64,000 nt of DNA from Enterococcus haemoperoxidus ATCC BAA-382 (GTDB taxonomy: Bacteria; Bacillota; Bacilli; Lactobacillales; Enterococcaceae): the NCBI RefSeq assembly GCF_000407165.1, contig NZ_KE136480.1, forward strand, positions 496,001 to 560,000. Direction: 5' to 3'. Shown here piece after piece: positions 28,557 through 38,348 of the stretch (within the stretch, counting starts at the first letter, position 1; each line of letters begins with the position of its first letter). Below the pieces are notes generated by a model. That model was given only the letters and a program-made list of their open reading frames with translations, had not been told where the DNA came from and did no database searches. Made by a program: the position numbers and the translations under genes.

Positions 28557-29921
28557 TTAGCAAACTTTCTGCATACAGCAAATAAAAAATCCATCCGTCC
28601 CTAATTGATGTGGGTATAGCGTGAGCATTTGGTCATGCACGGAAGACTGAACAGCCTCACTGACACTCACATCGATTTTTTTAAATTCTGGATGCTTTTG
28701 TAAAAACGCTGCAACAACTTCTTGATTTTCTTCTTCGGCAATTGTACATGTGCTATAGACCATTATACCGCATTGTTTTAATGTTTGGGCAACACTTTCT
28801 AGAATTTCTAATTGAATTTTAGGTAGCTGCTCAAAATCTTGAGCTGATTTATTGTATTTAACATCGGGTTTTCGACGCATCAAGCCTAATCCTGAGCAAG
28901 GGGCATCCACTAAAATTCGATCAAAATATTCTGCTGGAAATTCTTCGCCAACCTTACGTGCATCTAATTTTTCAGTATCGACAACATCTTTGACATGCAT
29001 ACGTTCGGCATTTTGTTTGATCAATTTAATTTTGTGATCATGGATGTCTAAAGACTTCACACGTCCACCTTGTGCTGCGTCAAGAAATGTTGCAATGTGA
29101 GTCGTTTTCCCCCCAGGAGCGGCACAAGCGTCTAAAACTACATGATTTTTCTCGATCTGCATAGCTGGGGCAACTAACATCGAACTTTCATCTTGAATCG
29201 TTAGTTTACCGGCATCAAATAAATAGTTTCCTGCTAAAAATCCTTTTTCAGCAACTACACCGTAAGGCGAAACTTGACTAGCAAATGCATCAATATGATC
29301 TTTTTGCAGTTCTTCCAGCACATCCGAAATAGTGATTTCACGAGTATCAACACGTCCACTTACATGACTTTTTTCAAACAGAGATAGACCTAAATTTCTG
29401 GTTTCCTCCATACCCATTTGTTTGATCAATTTTTCTGTCAACCACTTAGGCATACTGATTTCTATCGATAAGCGTTCAACAGGATCTTTAATGTTCTCTA
29501 AACTTGGTGCTCCTTCACGCTGAAATGCTCGGAGTACGCCGTTAACAAACTTACCAATTCCAACATTTCCTCTGTGTTTCCCAATTTCTACAGCCTCATT
29601 AATGATAGCGTGGTCAGGAATTTTATCTAAAAATACTAATTGGTAAATCGACAAACTAAGTAAATTTTTCACCCAGCTATCCACTTTTTTAGGGTTTGTA
29701 ATAAATGGAGTTAAATAATATTCTAGTAACAATTTGCGGCTGATCGTTCCATAGACAAGCTCCGTAAACAAACGACTATCTTTTTCTCCTAATGCTGATT
29801 TATTGATCATTTCATTCAACAATAAATTTGAATACGCACCGCCATTATCTACGCGTTCAATGGTTCTTAATGCCACATAACGGACAGAACTTTTAACTCT
29901 TGTTGGTATTTTTTTTCCCAT
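28557..29921 (-). CDS. rsmB: 16S rRNA (cytosine-967-C5)-methyltransferase RsmB
   Basis: Methylates C967 of 16S rRNA with S-adenosylmethionine. The N-terminal NusB-like domain (about 1-140) is followed by a Rossmann methyltransferase domain with DACAAPGGKTTH, DAPCSGLG (the PC catalytic cysteine) and STCTIAEEEN (second catalytic cysteine). 454 residues. Its ribosome site lies inside the end of fmt, 5 bp upstream, so the genes are coupled. Confidence 0.94.
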   Translation of the reverse strand: MGKKIPTRVKSSVRYVALRTIERVDNGGAYSNLLLNEMINKSALGEKDSRLFTELVYGTISRKLLLEYYLTPFITNPKKVDSWVKNLLSLSIYQLVFLDKIPDHAIINEAVEIGKHRGNVGIGKFVNGVLRAFQREGAPSLENIKDPVERLSIEISMPKWLTEKLIKQMGMEETRNLGLSLFEKSHVSGRVDTREITISDVLEELQKDHIDAFASQVSPYGVVAEKGFLAGNYLFDAGKLTIQDESSMLVAPAMQIEKNHVVLDACAAPGGKTTHIATFLDAAQGGRVKSLDIHDHKIKLIKQNAERMHVKDVVDTEKLDARKVGEEFPAEYFDRILVDAPCSGLGLMRRKPDVKYNKSAQDFEQLPKIQLEILESVAQTLKQCGIMVYSTCTIAEEENQEVVAAFLQKHPEFKKIDVSVSEAVQSSVHDQMLTLYPHQLGTDGFFICCMQKVC

Positions 29922-29926
29922 ATTGA

Positions 29927-30868
29927 CTAGCCCACCTTATCTGATTCTGCCACTGTTTTACCGACCCCGTTTAAAAAGTCTTGAATGAATAATTTCCCTT
30001 TGCCGGACGGTTGAATCACGTTTATGGAAAGAACCGTTCCTTCTCCACAAGCAATCCATAGGTCTTTTTTACTACGCTTGATGATTGTTCCAGGATCAGC
30101 CTCTGTTGTTTCTTCTAAAGGTGTGACTTCCCATAATTTCCAATTGATTTCATTATATGTTGTAAAGGCTGTCGGCCATGGACGCATACCACGAACTTGA
30201 TTATCGACTTGTTCCGCTGTTTTCTCCCAATTGATTCGTTCTTGTTCTCTCGTGATATTCGGAGAAAATGTTACTTGATTTTCATCTTGAGGTATCGGCG
30301 TGATTTCGTTAGCTAAGAGTTTAGGTAAAGTATCTAGCAGTAATTCTTTTCCAACTAAACTTAAACGATCAAACATCGTGCCTACATCATCAGTTTTAGT
30401 GATTGGAATTGCTTTTTGTGAAAGAATATCGCCAGCATCCATTTTTTTCACCATTTCCATGATCGTAACCCCTGTTTCCTTTTCTCCTTCAATAATCGAG
30501 TAATGAACAGGGGCACCACCACGATATTTTGGCAACAATGACGCATGGACGTTGACTGCGCCAAATTTAGGGGCATTCAAAATCTTCTCCGGTAAAAACT
30601 GGCCAAAAGCAGCAGTCACAATAAAATCAGGCGCAAGTTCAATAATTTTTTCCATTTCAGGTGAACCTGAGATTTTTTCTGGTTGCAAAACTAGTAGTCC
30701 ATTCTTTACTGCCGCTTCTTTCACAGGCGTTGGTGTGATTATTTTTTTTCGACCAACTGGGCGGTCTGGTTGAGTGACTACTGCTTGGATTTCATATCCG
30801 TTTTCAATTAGCCCTTCTAAAATAGGCACTGAAAATGCCGGTGTTCCCATAAATATAATTTTAGTCAT
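29927..30868 (-). CDS. fmt: Methionyl-tRNA formyltransferase
   Basis: Formylates initiator Met-tRNA. I start it at the ATG at 30868 (MTKIIFMGTPAFSVPIL), which has GGAGGA 8 bp upstream; the longer frame begins inside def. Motifs: HASLLPKYRGGAPVHYSI holds the folate-domain catalytic histidine, and GVTIMEMVKKMDAGDIL follows. 313 residues, normal length. Overlaps def by 8 bp, pairing formylation with deformylation in one unit. Confidence 0.96.
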   Translation of the reverse strand: MTKIIFMGTPAFSVPILEGLIENGYEIQAVVTQPDRPVGRKKIITPTPVKEAAVKNGLLVLQPEKISGSPEMEKIIELAPDFIVTAAFGQFLPEKILNAPKFGAVNVHASLLPKYRGGAPVHYSIIEGEKETGVTIMEMVKKMDAGDILSQKAIPITKTDDVGTMFDRLSLVGKELLLDTLPKLLANEITPIPQDENQVTFSPNITREQERINWEKTAEQVDNQVRGMRPWPTAFTTYNEINWKLWEVTPLEETTEADPGTIIKRSKKDLWIACGEGTVLSINVIQPSGKGKLFIQDFLNGVGKTVAESDKVG

Positions 30869-31355
30869 CAAAATGTTCCTCCATATATGCATCTAAATCT
30901 TCAGGTTTGATTGGGTCGATGATTTTATCAATAAATAATTCGCCATTTAGATGGTCGATTTCATGCTGAAAAGCTCTAGCAAGATAGCCATATGCTGTCA
31001 CTTCGATTTCGTCTCCTTCACGATCAAAATAACGAACGGTGACTTCATCTGCCCGTTCGACTGTTCCATATGTCTCAGGTATGCTTAAACAGCCTTCTAC
31101 ATCGATATCGCTACCTTTACGCTCGATGATTTCAGGATTGATCAACTCAAATAGCCCGGTTTCATCATCTACTTCGATCACTGCAAGCTGAAAATTTTTA
31201 CCGATTTGCGGTGCTGCCAAACCGATACCATCGTGAGCGATCATCGTTTCATACATATCTTCTAAAAGAGTGATTGTTTCATCTGTGATCATCGTTACTG
31301 GTTTTGCTTTTTGCTTCAGACGTTCATTAGGGTGTATTACTATAGGATAGCGCAT
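30861..31355 (-). CDS. def: Peptide deformylase
   Basis: Removes the formyl group from new proteins. All three metal-site motifs are present: GIGLAAPQIG (about 43-52), EGCLSIPE (about 87-94, metal cysteine) and QHEIDHLNG (about 130-138, two metal histidines and the catalytic glutamate). 164 residues. Enterococci often encode a second deformylase elsewhere; this is the one linked to fmt and priA. Confidence 0.95.
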   Translation of the reverse strand: MRYPIVIHPNERLKQKAKPVTMITDETITLLEDMYETMIAHDGIGLAAPQIGKNFQLAVIEVDDETGLFELINPEIIERKGSDIDVEGCLSIPETYGTVERADEVTVRYFDREGDEIEVTAYGYLARAFQHEIDHLNGELFIDKIIDPIKPEDLDAYMEEHFDD

Positions 31356-31387
31356 AAAGTTTCCTTTCTTGTGTAAGGTTGAATAGA

Positions 31388-33820
31388 TCAGATAAAATTC
31401 ATCGGTTCAGCATCGATCGATAATTTCAACCCATGTGCTGTTGCTCTTTGGGTGTCGGTCAGTATCTTTTTTAAGATATTTTGTAAATTAGGTTCATTTT
31501 TATATTTTATGATTACTTGATAAAAATAACGATTATTGACCCGCATGATTGCATTTGGCGTTGGACCAAGCAAAATACTTTGGTCAGATAATCCTTCTTT
31601 TAACTCGTTGACGATTTCAAACATCTGTTTTGCTGCTTGATTTTCTTCTGGGTGACTGGCCGTGATTTGTACCGTAAAGAAAAACGGTGGGTAGTCTCCA
31701 CGATGCCGGACATACATTTCCTTTTGGTAAAAGTCTTCATAATCTTGCGCCTTGGCTAATTGGATCGCATAGTGTTCAGGATTAAAGGATTGAATGATGA
31801 CTTCTCCTGGTTTTTCTGCTCGGCCTGCTCGACCACTGACTTGAGTCAATAACTGGAATGTGCGTTCACTTGAACGGAAATCAGGTAGATTAAGTGCCGT
31901 ATCAGCGTTTAAAACTCCAACTAACGTCACATTAGGAAAATCAAGTCCTTTAGCAATCATTTGGGTGCCTAACAAAATATCAGCTTCATGATTTCCAAAT
32001 GCCGTCAGAATTTTCTCGTGAGCACCTTTTCGTCTGGTTGTATCCACATCCATCCGCAAAACTCGACTTTCAGGGAAAAGTGCTTTTAGCTCTTCTTCCA
32101 CTTTTTGAGTCCCAGTTCCATAATAACGGATTTTATCTCCGCCACAATTTGGACAATGATAGGGAATTCGTTCTTCATGACCGCAATAATGGCATTTCAT
32201 CGTTTTCGTATCCATATGAAGTGTCAACGAAATATCACAGTTCGGGCAAGGCAAAACATAGCCGCAATCTCGGCACATTACAAAAGAGGAGTACCCTCGA
32301 CGGTTTAGTAATAAAACACTTTGTTCTTTTTTAGCTAGACGATCTTGGATTTTTTCTTGAAGCGCTAAAGAAAATGATGACGTGTTTTTATTTTGGATTT
32401 CTTCACGCATGTCTATAACATCGATCGTTGGTAAGGTCGCTGTCTGATTTGCTCTCTTAGATAGTACCAATCGTTCATAAACATTTTTTTGCGCCCGCGC
32501 TCTAGTCTCTAAAGAAGGTGTCGCACTTCCTAAAACAACAGGACAATGATGATATGACCCTCGCCAAATAGCCAGATCTCGTGCGTGGTAGCGCGGTGTT
32601 TCTTCTTGCTTATAGCTCGCTTCATGTTCTTCATCGATGATCACGACGCCAAGATTTTCCAAAGGTGCAAAAATGGCCGAACGTACTCCCACCACGACTT
32701 GCGCTTCACCACGTTCGATTTTTCGCCACTCATCGTATTTCTCACCTTGAGACAAGGCACTGTGCATTACGGCAACTTGGTCACCAAAACGGCTTTTAAA
32801 ACGCTGTACCATTTGTGGTGTCAATGAAATTTCTGGAACTAGCATCATGGCTGTTTTCCCTTGATTCAGCACTTCTGCGATCACTTGCAGATATACTTCT
32901 GTTTTTCCGCTGCCAGTAATTCCTTCTAGTAAATAGGTTTGACTTAATCCTTGCTTCATCGACCCTAGAATTTTTTCTACTGCAATGTGCTGTTCGTCAT
33001 TTAACGCAAGTGCTGTGGTTTTTTCAAACGTGTGATCAGCAAATGGGTCACGATACGCTTCAGCTTCGATAAACGTCAGCCATTGCCTGTTTGCTCCATC
33101 ATTTAAAACGGCGGTACTAAACCCTAGTTCTTTCATCTCTTTGACTGTAGTCATTTTTTCTAAGCCTAATTGCTGCAAATAGTTGATTAATTGCTCTTTC
33201 TTTTGCGAACCTTTTCTAAGCTCCATTCGCGCTTCTTCTAATTGTTCAAAGTCTTTCAACGCTTTAATATAGCGGATCGTTTTCACTCGATTTCGTGTGT
33301 TCACTTCGTAACGGATATCGACTTTTTGCTGTTTTCTAAGTTGCATTAATTGCGGTAAAATATTACGAGCTAAAGCATCTTCCCAAGCGATTTCTTCCAA
33401 TCCATCGAACAATTCATTTTGCATATTTTCTTCTAATTCATCTGTTAAATATATGTATTTGCTATAGTCTGCGCGCATCACACTTGGCAGCATGGTTTGT
33501 AAACAAGTAATTTTAAAGGCAAATGTTTTTTCCTTCATATAGTCTGCAAGTTCCAACAGTTCAGCATTTAACACAGGTTTTAAATCTAAAACAGAAAGAA
33601 TTTCCTTCCATTCAAACTTTTGTGCTTTGATTACTTCGTCAGAAACTTCAGCAATCGCTAAAATGAACCCTTGTAAATGCCGATTTCCATTGCCGAAAGG
33701 AACTTCCACCCGCATACCAACTGCTAATTGTTGTTCTAAGTTAAAAGGAATCAAATAAGTAAACGGTTGGTCTGTCTGCATCGTTGGGACATCAACAATC
33801 ACTTGTGCCGCTTTTCTCAT
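31388..33820 (-). CDS. priA: Primosomal replication restart helicase PriA
   Basis: Reloads the replisome at stalled forks. Superfamily 2 helicase with Walker A GITGSGKTEVYL, DEEHE-type motif II (IIDEEHEASYK), and a zinc-binding region with paired cysteines (CRDCGYVLPCPNC, CHYCGHEE, CPNCGG). The start is the ATG at 33820 (MRKAAQVIVDV), 7 bp after GGAGG; the ATG two codons earlier is too close to the site. 810 residues. It opens the priA-def-fmt-rsmB-stp-prkC run. Confidence 0.95.
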   Translation of the reverse strand: MRKAAQVIVDVPTMQTDQPFTYLIPFNLEQQLAVGMRVEVPFGNGNRHLQGFILAIAEVSDEVIKAQKFEWKEILSVLDLKPVLNAELLELADYMKEKTFAFKITCLQTMLPSVMRADYSKYIYLTDELEENMQNELFDGLEEIAWEDALARNILPQLMQLRKQQKVDIRYEVNTRNRVKTIRYIKALKDFEQLEEARMELRKGSQKKEQLINYLQQLGLEKMTTVKEMKELGFSTAVLNDGANRQWLTFIEAEAYRDPFADHTFEKTTALALNDEQHIAVEKILGSMKQGLSQTYLLEGITGSGKTEVYLQVIAEVLNQGKTAMMLVPEISLTPQMVQRFKSRFGDQVAVMHSALSQGEKYDEWRKIERGEAQVVVGVRSAIFAPLENLGVVIIDEEHEASYKQEETPRYHARDLAIWRGSYHHCPVVLGSATPSLETRARAQKNVYERLVLSKRANQTATLPTIDVIDMREEIQNKNTSSFSLALQEKIQDRLAKKEQSVLLLNRRGYSSFVMCRDCGYVLPCPNCDISLTLHMDTKTMKCHYCGHEERIPYHCPNCGGDKIRYYGTGTQKVEEELKALFPESRVLRMDVDTTRRKGAHEKILTAFGNHEADILLGTQMIAKGLDFPNVTLVGVLNADTALNLPDFRSSERTFQLLTQVSGRAGRAEKPGEVIIQSFNPEHYAIQLAKAQDYEDFYQKEMYVRHRGDYPPFFFTVQITASHPEENQAAKQMFEIVNELKEGLSDQSILLGPTPNAIMRVNNRYFYQVIIKYKNEPNLQNILKKILTDTQRATAHGLKLSIDAEPMNFI

Positions 33821-33886
33821 AAACATTCCTCCATTCTATAAAAATTTTCTATCAATCTAAGGGGCTCGTTCAGCTTTTCTTTGCCT

Positions 33887-33915
33887 ATTGTACTAAAGAA
33901 TCAGACATTTGTCTT
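33887..33915 (-). promoter_or_regulatory. Candidate promoter of the priA operon
   Basis: On the minus strand AAGACA (33910-33915) and TACAAT (33887-33892) are 17 bp apart, about 65 bp before the priA start. The -35 matches only at GACA and A. Confidence 0.45.
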
Positions 33916-33979
33916 GTTCCTCTAATTTGTGTTACTAAAAATTAAAGCTCTCGTTCATTGTTCTTTTTAAAAGCATATA

Positions 33980-34018
33980 AAAACTGAGATGAAAACTTTT
34001 CATGGTTTCATCCCAGTT
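33980..34018 (-). terminator. Terminator of gmk-rpoZ
   Basis: Stem AACTGGGATGAAA / TTTCATCTCAGTT followed by T5 on the minus strand, 10 bp after the rpoZ stop. Confidence 0.85.
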
Positions 34019-34027
34019 CCAGCTATT

Positions 34028-34333
34028 TTATAGACTTTTTTCTTCGCGGATGCGATTTTCAAGTTCTTTTTGTTCTTGTTCATGTCTCATTTTTTGTTCT
34101 TCTTTTGCCATACGCATTCTTTCGCGTTTTTCTTCTGGGCGAGGATCGTTGATTACTGTTGCAGCGTCGATTTCTTCTAGTGCTTGGCCTACGCTTTTTA
34201 CAGATTCAAAATTTTCAAGTGTTGGTTGTGCACCTTCGTCTAATTCGTGCGCACGTTTGCTTGCTAGAATAACAAGTGAATATTTTGATGGTACTTCTTT
34301 TAATAATGAGTCAATAGATGGTTTTAGCATCAT
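34028..34333 (-). CDS. rpoZ: RNA polymerase omega subunit
   Basis: Small subunit that helps assemble RNA polymerase. 101 residues. The conserved core is [11 protein letters not shown] then [15 protein letters not shown] and [10 protein letters not shown]; the C-terminal third is a charged helix rich in Glu, Arg and Lys. Its ribosome site AAGGAG sits in the last codons of gmk, so it is coupled to gmk. Confidence 0.93.
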   Translation of the reverse strand: MMLKPSIDSLLKEVPSKYSLVILASKRAHELDEGAQPTLENFESVKSVGQALEEIDAATVINDPRPEEKRERMRMAKEEQKMRHEQEQKELENRIREEKSL

Positions 34334-34337
34334 AAGG

Positions 34338-34964
<627 letters not shown>

Positions 34965-34993
34965 TCAAAATATGTCTTTTAAGTATTACTTCT

Positions 34994-35022
34994 ATAATGC
35001 ACTTTTTTTCAGTAATTTTCAA
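34994..35022 (-). promoter_or_regulatory. Promoter of gmk-rpoZ
   Basis: Minus strand -35 TTGAAA (35017-35022), 17-bp spacer, -10 CATTAT (34994-34999), about 45 bp before the gmk start. The remaining part of the 400-bp gap up to 35353 holds no gene that I can see; it carries the leader of the downstream carboxypeptidase gene. Confidence 0.6.
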
Positions 35023-35259
35023 GGCTTTATTGCTTAATATTTTCAAAAAAGGAATATACTTTTCCGTCTAGATACGGAATAAAATAATTTCATCCATCAC
35101 AACATTATCTACTTTGTTGAAAAGATAACAACGTTTGTCCTACCTATAACCTTTTAAATAACATTCACACAGAGAATTTCTATCCCATTGTCTTCTATCT
35201 CTCAAAAATGTCACCTCTATTACAAAAATATTTGCAAAAAAAGTATACACTTTACCTAC

Positions 35260-35292
35260 TTTTCAAGTAAAATGAAGTTATTACGCACTTTT
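35260..35292 (+). promoter_or_regulatory. Upstream motif shared by both carboxypeptidase genes, copy 1
   Basis: TTTTCAAGTAAAAT-GAAG, then TTACGCACTTTT, about 60 bp before the gene at 35354. Nearly the same string occurs before its paralogue (40134-40165). I see no convincing -10/-35 pair for this gene, so whether the motif is an operator or leftover similarity from gene duplication is open. Confidence 0.4.
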
Positions 35293-35353
35293 ATGTTCTG
35301 GTAACCTAACAACTTACAAAATTGATCTATAAAAAACGAAGGGACTTAAATCT

Positions 35354-36802
35354 ATGTTCATAAAAAAAACATTTTGGAAAGCCACAACAGCCTTCTTACT
35401 TGCTGCTTGTATTTCACTTGGAGGTTTTGTACAAACAAGTTATGCAGAAGAAGACCTAATGGAATTTGCAAAAAAATCAGGTTATCCTATAAAAGAAGGC
35501 TATCGACCAAAAGCCTCTATCGTGATCGATGCTGATTCTGGTCAGATTTTATGGGAAGAACAACCAGATTTATCTTGGAGCCCCGCAAGTATCGCTAAAG
35601 TCATGACGATGTATCTAGCTTTCGAAGCGATGGAGCAAGGGAAATTCAACTTGGACACTACTGTCACAGCAACTGAAAAATATGTAAAGATCTCTCAAAT
35701 CTACGCTTTAAGTAATAGCAAGATTACACTAGGAGTCGAATATCCTGTTCGCGACTTATTTTCAATGGTAGCAGTCCCCTCTTCAAACGTTGCTACACTG
35801 ATGCTGGCAAATTTAGTTTCTGATAATGATGAAGCTGGATTTATTCATAAAATGAATGAGAAAGCAGCAGAATTAGGCATGACAAATACAACTTACTTTA
35901 ACAGCAGTGGCGCACAAATCAGTGCCTTTGACGGATTGTATCAAGCACCAGGTATCGATCCTGAAGGCGATAATAAATCAACTGCTAGAGACTTGGCTAT
36001 TTTAACGTATAATTTAATCAAAAAATATCCTGATGTTTTACAGTTCACTAACAAGCCCGTTGTTACGACTATGGAAAATACACCTTATGCTGAAACTTTT
36101 GAAACGTATAATTACTCATTGCCCGGCGCAAAATATGGCTATGACGGAGTTGATGGATTAAAAACTGGTTCAAGTCCAACTGGTGGATTTAACTATATTG
36201 CAACAGCTAAAAAAGGTGATATTCGACTGATTGAAGTTGTTTTAGGCGTAGGTGACTGGTCCGATCAAGAGGGAGAATATGAACGGCACCTTGCTGGAAA
36301 TGCGATTTTAGATCATGCCTTTTCTACTTATGAATATAAAAAATTACTTTCTAAAGGGTCAAATAAGATCAATGAAAAAGAAATCACGCTGGAACAAGAT
36401 TTTTACGGATTTGCTAAAAAGGATACTGAGCTTAGTTTCACGTTAGCAGATGGTAAACTATCTTTAAATAATGAATATGATCAAGTGTCTCCAACTATCC
36501 CTGCTCGTAGTGTTCCGTACCAAGAATCTAACTCAAAATCAGTTGTGGACCCTTCTGCCAAATCAGAAAAAAAGAAGGCTACCCAGCCTTCATCTATAAA
36601 AAAGGAGGAGCATCCTTATTTGCTCACCGGTATCTTAGCCATTTTAGGTTTATTACTACTGATTCTTTCAAAAATATTTAGAAAACGCATCGCTGGCACT
36701 AGACGTGGTAGCAGAAAAACGTCAACACCAACGACCCGTTTGCTCTTTATTTTAGGAACTCTTTTAATCCTTTCAGCAGTTTGCGTATTTATCTTTTTAT
36801 AA
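35354..36802 (+). CDS. D-alanyl-D-alanine carboxypeptidase (PBP5 family), paralogue 1
   Basis: Trims the terminal D-Ala from peptidoglycan pentapeptides. Signal peptide about 1-31 (cleavage after SYA). The three active-site motifs are intact: SIAK (Ser 79, Lys 82), SSN (143-145) and KTG (270-272). Unlike classical DacA, which ends in an amphipathic helix, this protein ends in a membrane helix (about 420-440, TGILAILGLLLLILSKIF), a short basic loop and a second helix at the very end (LLFILGTLLILSAVCVFIFL). Length 482. It has a close paralogue at 40339. The ribosome site is a modest AAGGGA. Confidence 0.9.
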   Translation: MFIKKTFWKATTAFLLAACISLGGFVQTSYAEEDLMEFAKKSGYPIKEGYRPKASIVIDADSGQILWEEQPDLSWSPASIAKVMTMYLAFEAMEQGKFNLDTTVTATEKYVKISQIYALSNSKITLGVEYPVRDLFSMVAVPSSNVATLMLANLVSDNDEAGFIHKMNEKAAELGMTNTTYFNSSGAQISAFDGLYQAPGIDPEGDNKSTARDLAILTYNLIKKYPDVLQFTNKPVVTTMENTPYAETFETYNYSLPGAKYGYDGVDGLKTGSSPTGGFNYIATAKKGDIRLIEVVLGVGDWSDQEGEYERHLAGNAILDHAFSTYEYKKLLSKGSNKINEKEITLEQDFYGFAKKDTELSFTLADGKLSLNNEYDQVSPTIPARSVPYQESNSKSVVDPSAKSEKKKATQPSSIKKEEHPYLLTGILAILGLLLLILSKIFRKRIAGTRRGSRKTSTPTTRLLFILGTLLILSAVCVFIFL

Positions 36803-36807
36803 AAAAT

Positions 36808-36855
36808 AAAAGAATGAGACAAAACTAAAAAAAACAGTTTTGTCTCATTCTTTTT
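36808..36855. terminator. Bidirectional terminator between carboxypeptidase 1 and the 95-residue gene
   Basis: Long perfect stem AAAAGAATGAGACAAAACT with its complement, A- and T-runs on both sides, between convergent genes. Confidence 0.9.
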
Positions 36856-36870
36856 GGATTATTGTTGCGC

Positions 36871-37158
36871 TTAAAATCCCATATTTGATAAAGTATTCAC
36901 AACACCCATAATTTCATCATGGCGTTTGATTTTTTTATCCACAGGTCCATCTACTTCTTCGGCATCCACACGGACAACGAAACGACGGTTCAATGTGACA
37001 AATGCCTCTTCATTCACACGAATATTTAAAAGATCCTCTGTAAATGAAACACAAGCATCTTCCCAAACGTCAAATGGCTCTTTATCAGAAATGATTTCTC
37101 TTTTTACCACAGATTTCCCGCTTAATTCATGAAACGTTACATCATAATACTTTGACAT
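36871..37158 (-). CDS. Conserved small protein of unknown function
   Basis: 95-residue acidic soluble protein (MSKYYDVTFHELSGKSVVKR...). I do not recognise it firmly; a DUF1827-type enterococcal/lactobacillal family is possible. It has a good ATG with a GAGGTG site, a mixed strand-helix pattern, no signal peptide and no membrane helix. It lies about 70 bp downstream of yloC and ends at a shared terminator, so it could be the last gene of the patatin-ydbC-yloC run or have its own start. Confidence 0.75.
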   Translation of the reverse strand: MSKYYDVTFHELSGKSVVKREIISDKEPFDVWEDACVSFTEDLLNIRVNEEAFVTLNRRFVVRVDAEEVDGPVDKKIKRHDEIMGVVNTLSNMGF

Positions 37159-37228
37159 TATTATTCACCTCTTTGCTTTCTTCTCTTTAATTATAGCTTT
37201 AAAAAACGGAATCACAAACTATTTTCTA

Positions 37229-38113
37229 TTATTCGACATTTTGAATTTGTTCGCGAATTTTTTCAAGCAACGTTTTCATCTGAACTACGATATTTTTGAT
37301 TTCTATCGGACTGGATTTTGAACCGATCGTATTCACTTCACGGTTCATCTCCTGAATCAGAAAATCTAACTCTCGACCAACTGGTTCTGGCTGAATCAAT
37401 AATTCCTGCAACTTATCCACATGAATCGCTAGACGATCTAACTCTTCGTGAATATCTCCTTTTTCAATTAAAATCGCAAGCTCTGTCAATAAACGAGTTT
37501 CGTCTACTTGACCGCCTAGCCAATCGTTCAACTTTGTTTCAAATTTTTCGCGATAATCTTTTTCATAAATTACAACAAAGTCTGATAATCCATTGACTAA
37601 ATTAATAAAATCCTGACTATACGTGTTCAACACTTGTTGAATCTTTTGACCTTCCTGTAGGCGGCTGGCGTCGATTCGTTCGACCGCTTTTTTCACGCAC
37701 TCTAAGACTAGTAAGCCAAACGATTCGTCTACTTCCTGCTTTTCTGTGACCTCAACATAATCTGAATTGTTAAGTAATTGATTGATGTTTTGTGCAGGAT
37801 CAAATTCAGCTTGAGGATAATTTTCCGTTAATTCTTGTTGGACTTCTCCTAATAATTGATGGATGAGATTCCAATGAACCAACACTTCTTTCGTACCACT
37901 GCCGCTTTGTTTGATATTGATATAGGCTTCGATCCGCCCGCGTTGCAATGTCTCTTTCATTAATTGGCGAATCGCCATTTCGTAAGGATTGACCTCTTTT
38001 GGCATCCGTAATTGAATATCTAAAAAACGTTGATTAACACTCTTGATTTCAACATCAATTTGATAGGCGTCATTTAAAAATGTTTCTTTTCCAAAACCAG
38101 TCATACTTTTCAT
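37229..38113 (-). CDS. YicC/YloC-family endoribonuclease
   Basis: 294 residues with the family N-terminus MKSMTGFGKETF and C-terminal ELDFLIQEMNREVNTIGSKS. Family members have been reported as RNases (YicC in E. coli, YloC in B. subtilis); the exact substrate is unsure. Elsewhere in Firmicutes it lies next to gmk and rpoZ; here the carboxypeptidase gene and the 95-residue gene have come between. The AGGAC site upstream of the ATG is modest. Confidence 0.88.
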   Translation of the reverse strand: MKSMTGFGKETFLNDAYQIDVEIKSVNQRFLDIQLRMPKEVNPYEMAIRQLMKETLQRGRIEAYINIKQSGSGTKEVLVHWNLIHQLLGEVQQELTENYPQAEFDPAQNINQLLNNSDYVEVTEKQEVDESFGLLVLECVKKAVERIDASRLQEGQKIQQVLNTYSQDFINLVNGLSDFVVIYEKDYREKFETKLNDWLGGQVDETRLLTELAILIEKGDIHEELDRLAIHVDKLQELLIQPEPVGRELDFLIQEMNREVNTIGSKSSPIEIKNIVVQMKTLLEKIREQIQNVE

Positions 38114-38129
38114 CGACAGGGTGTCCTCT

Positions 38130-38348
38130 CTACATAGATTTTAGTGCATTAGATAATATCTCAAATTCTTCATTCGTTAAAGTGATCCCTTTACCCATTT
38201 TTTCATGATCCGCAGACCAATCTCTTAAATCGAATTTCGGCGGACGACCATTCCAACTGACTAAATTGAATTCCTTACGCCACCCTTGATTATTTTCTGA
38301 TAATACTGCAATTTCTTCTACGATTTCATATGAAAATTCTTGTTTCAT
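38130..38348 (-). CDS. PC4/YdbC-like single-stranded DNA-binding protein
   Basis: 72 residues with the YdbC pattern: GWRKEFNLVSWNGRPPKFDLRDW (about 22-44), then HEKMGKGITLTNEEFEIL. The family resembles eukaryotic PC4 and binds single-stranded DNA; older entries mislabel it a seryl-tRNA synthetase fragment. The start overlaps the patatin gene's stop by four bases (ATGA), and yloC follows 16 bp later. Confidence 0.82.
   Translation of the reverse strand: MKQEFSYEIVEEIAVLSENNQGWRKEFNLVSWNGRPPKFDLRDWSADHEKMGKGITLTNEEFEILSNALKSM

Noticed and set aside
31999-32334. A 111-residue plus-strand frame inside priA
   Set aside because: Lies antisense to the conserved zinc-binding region of priA; no start signals.
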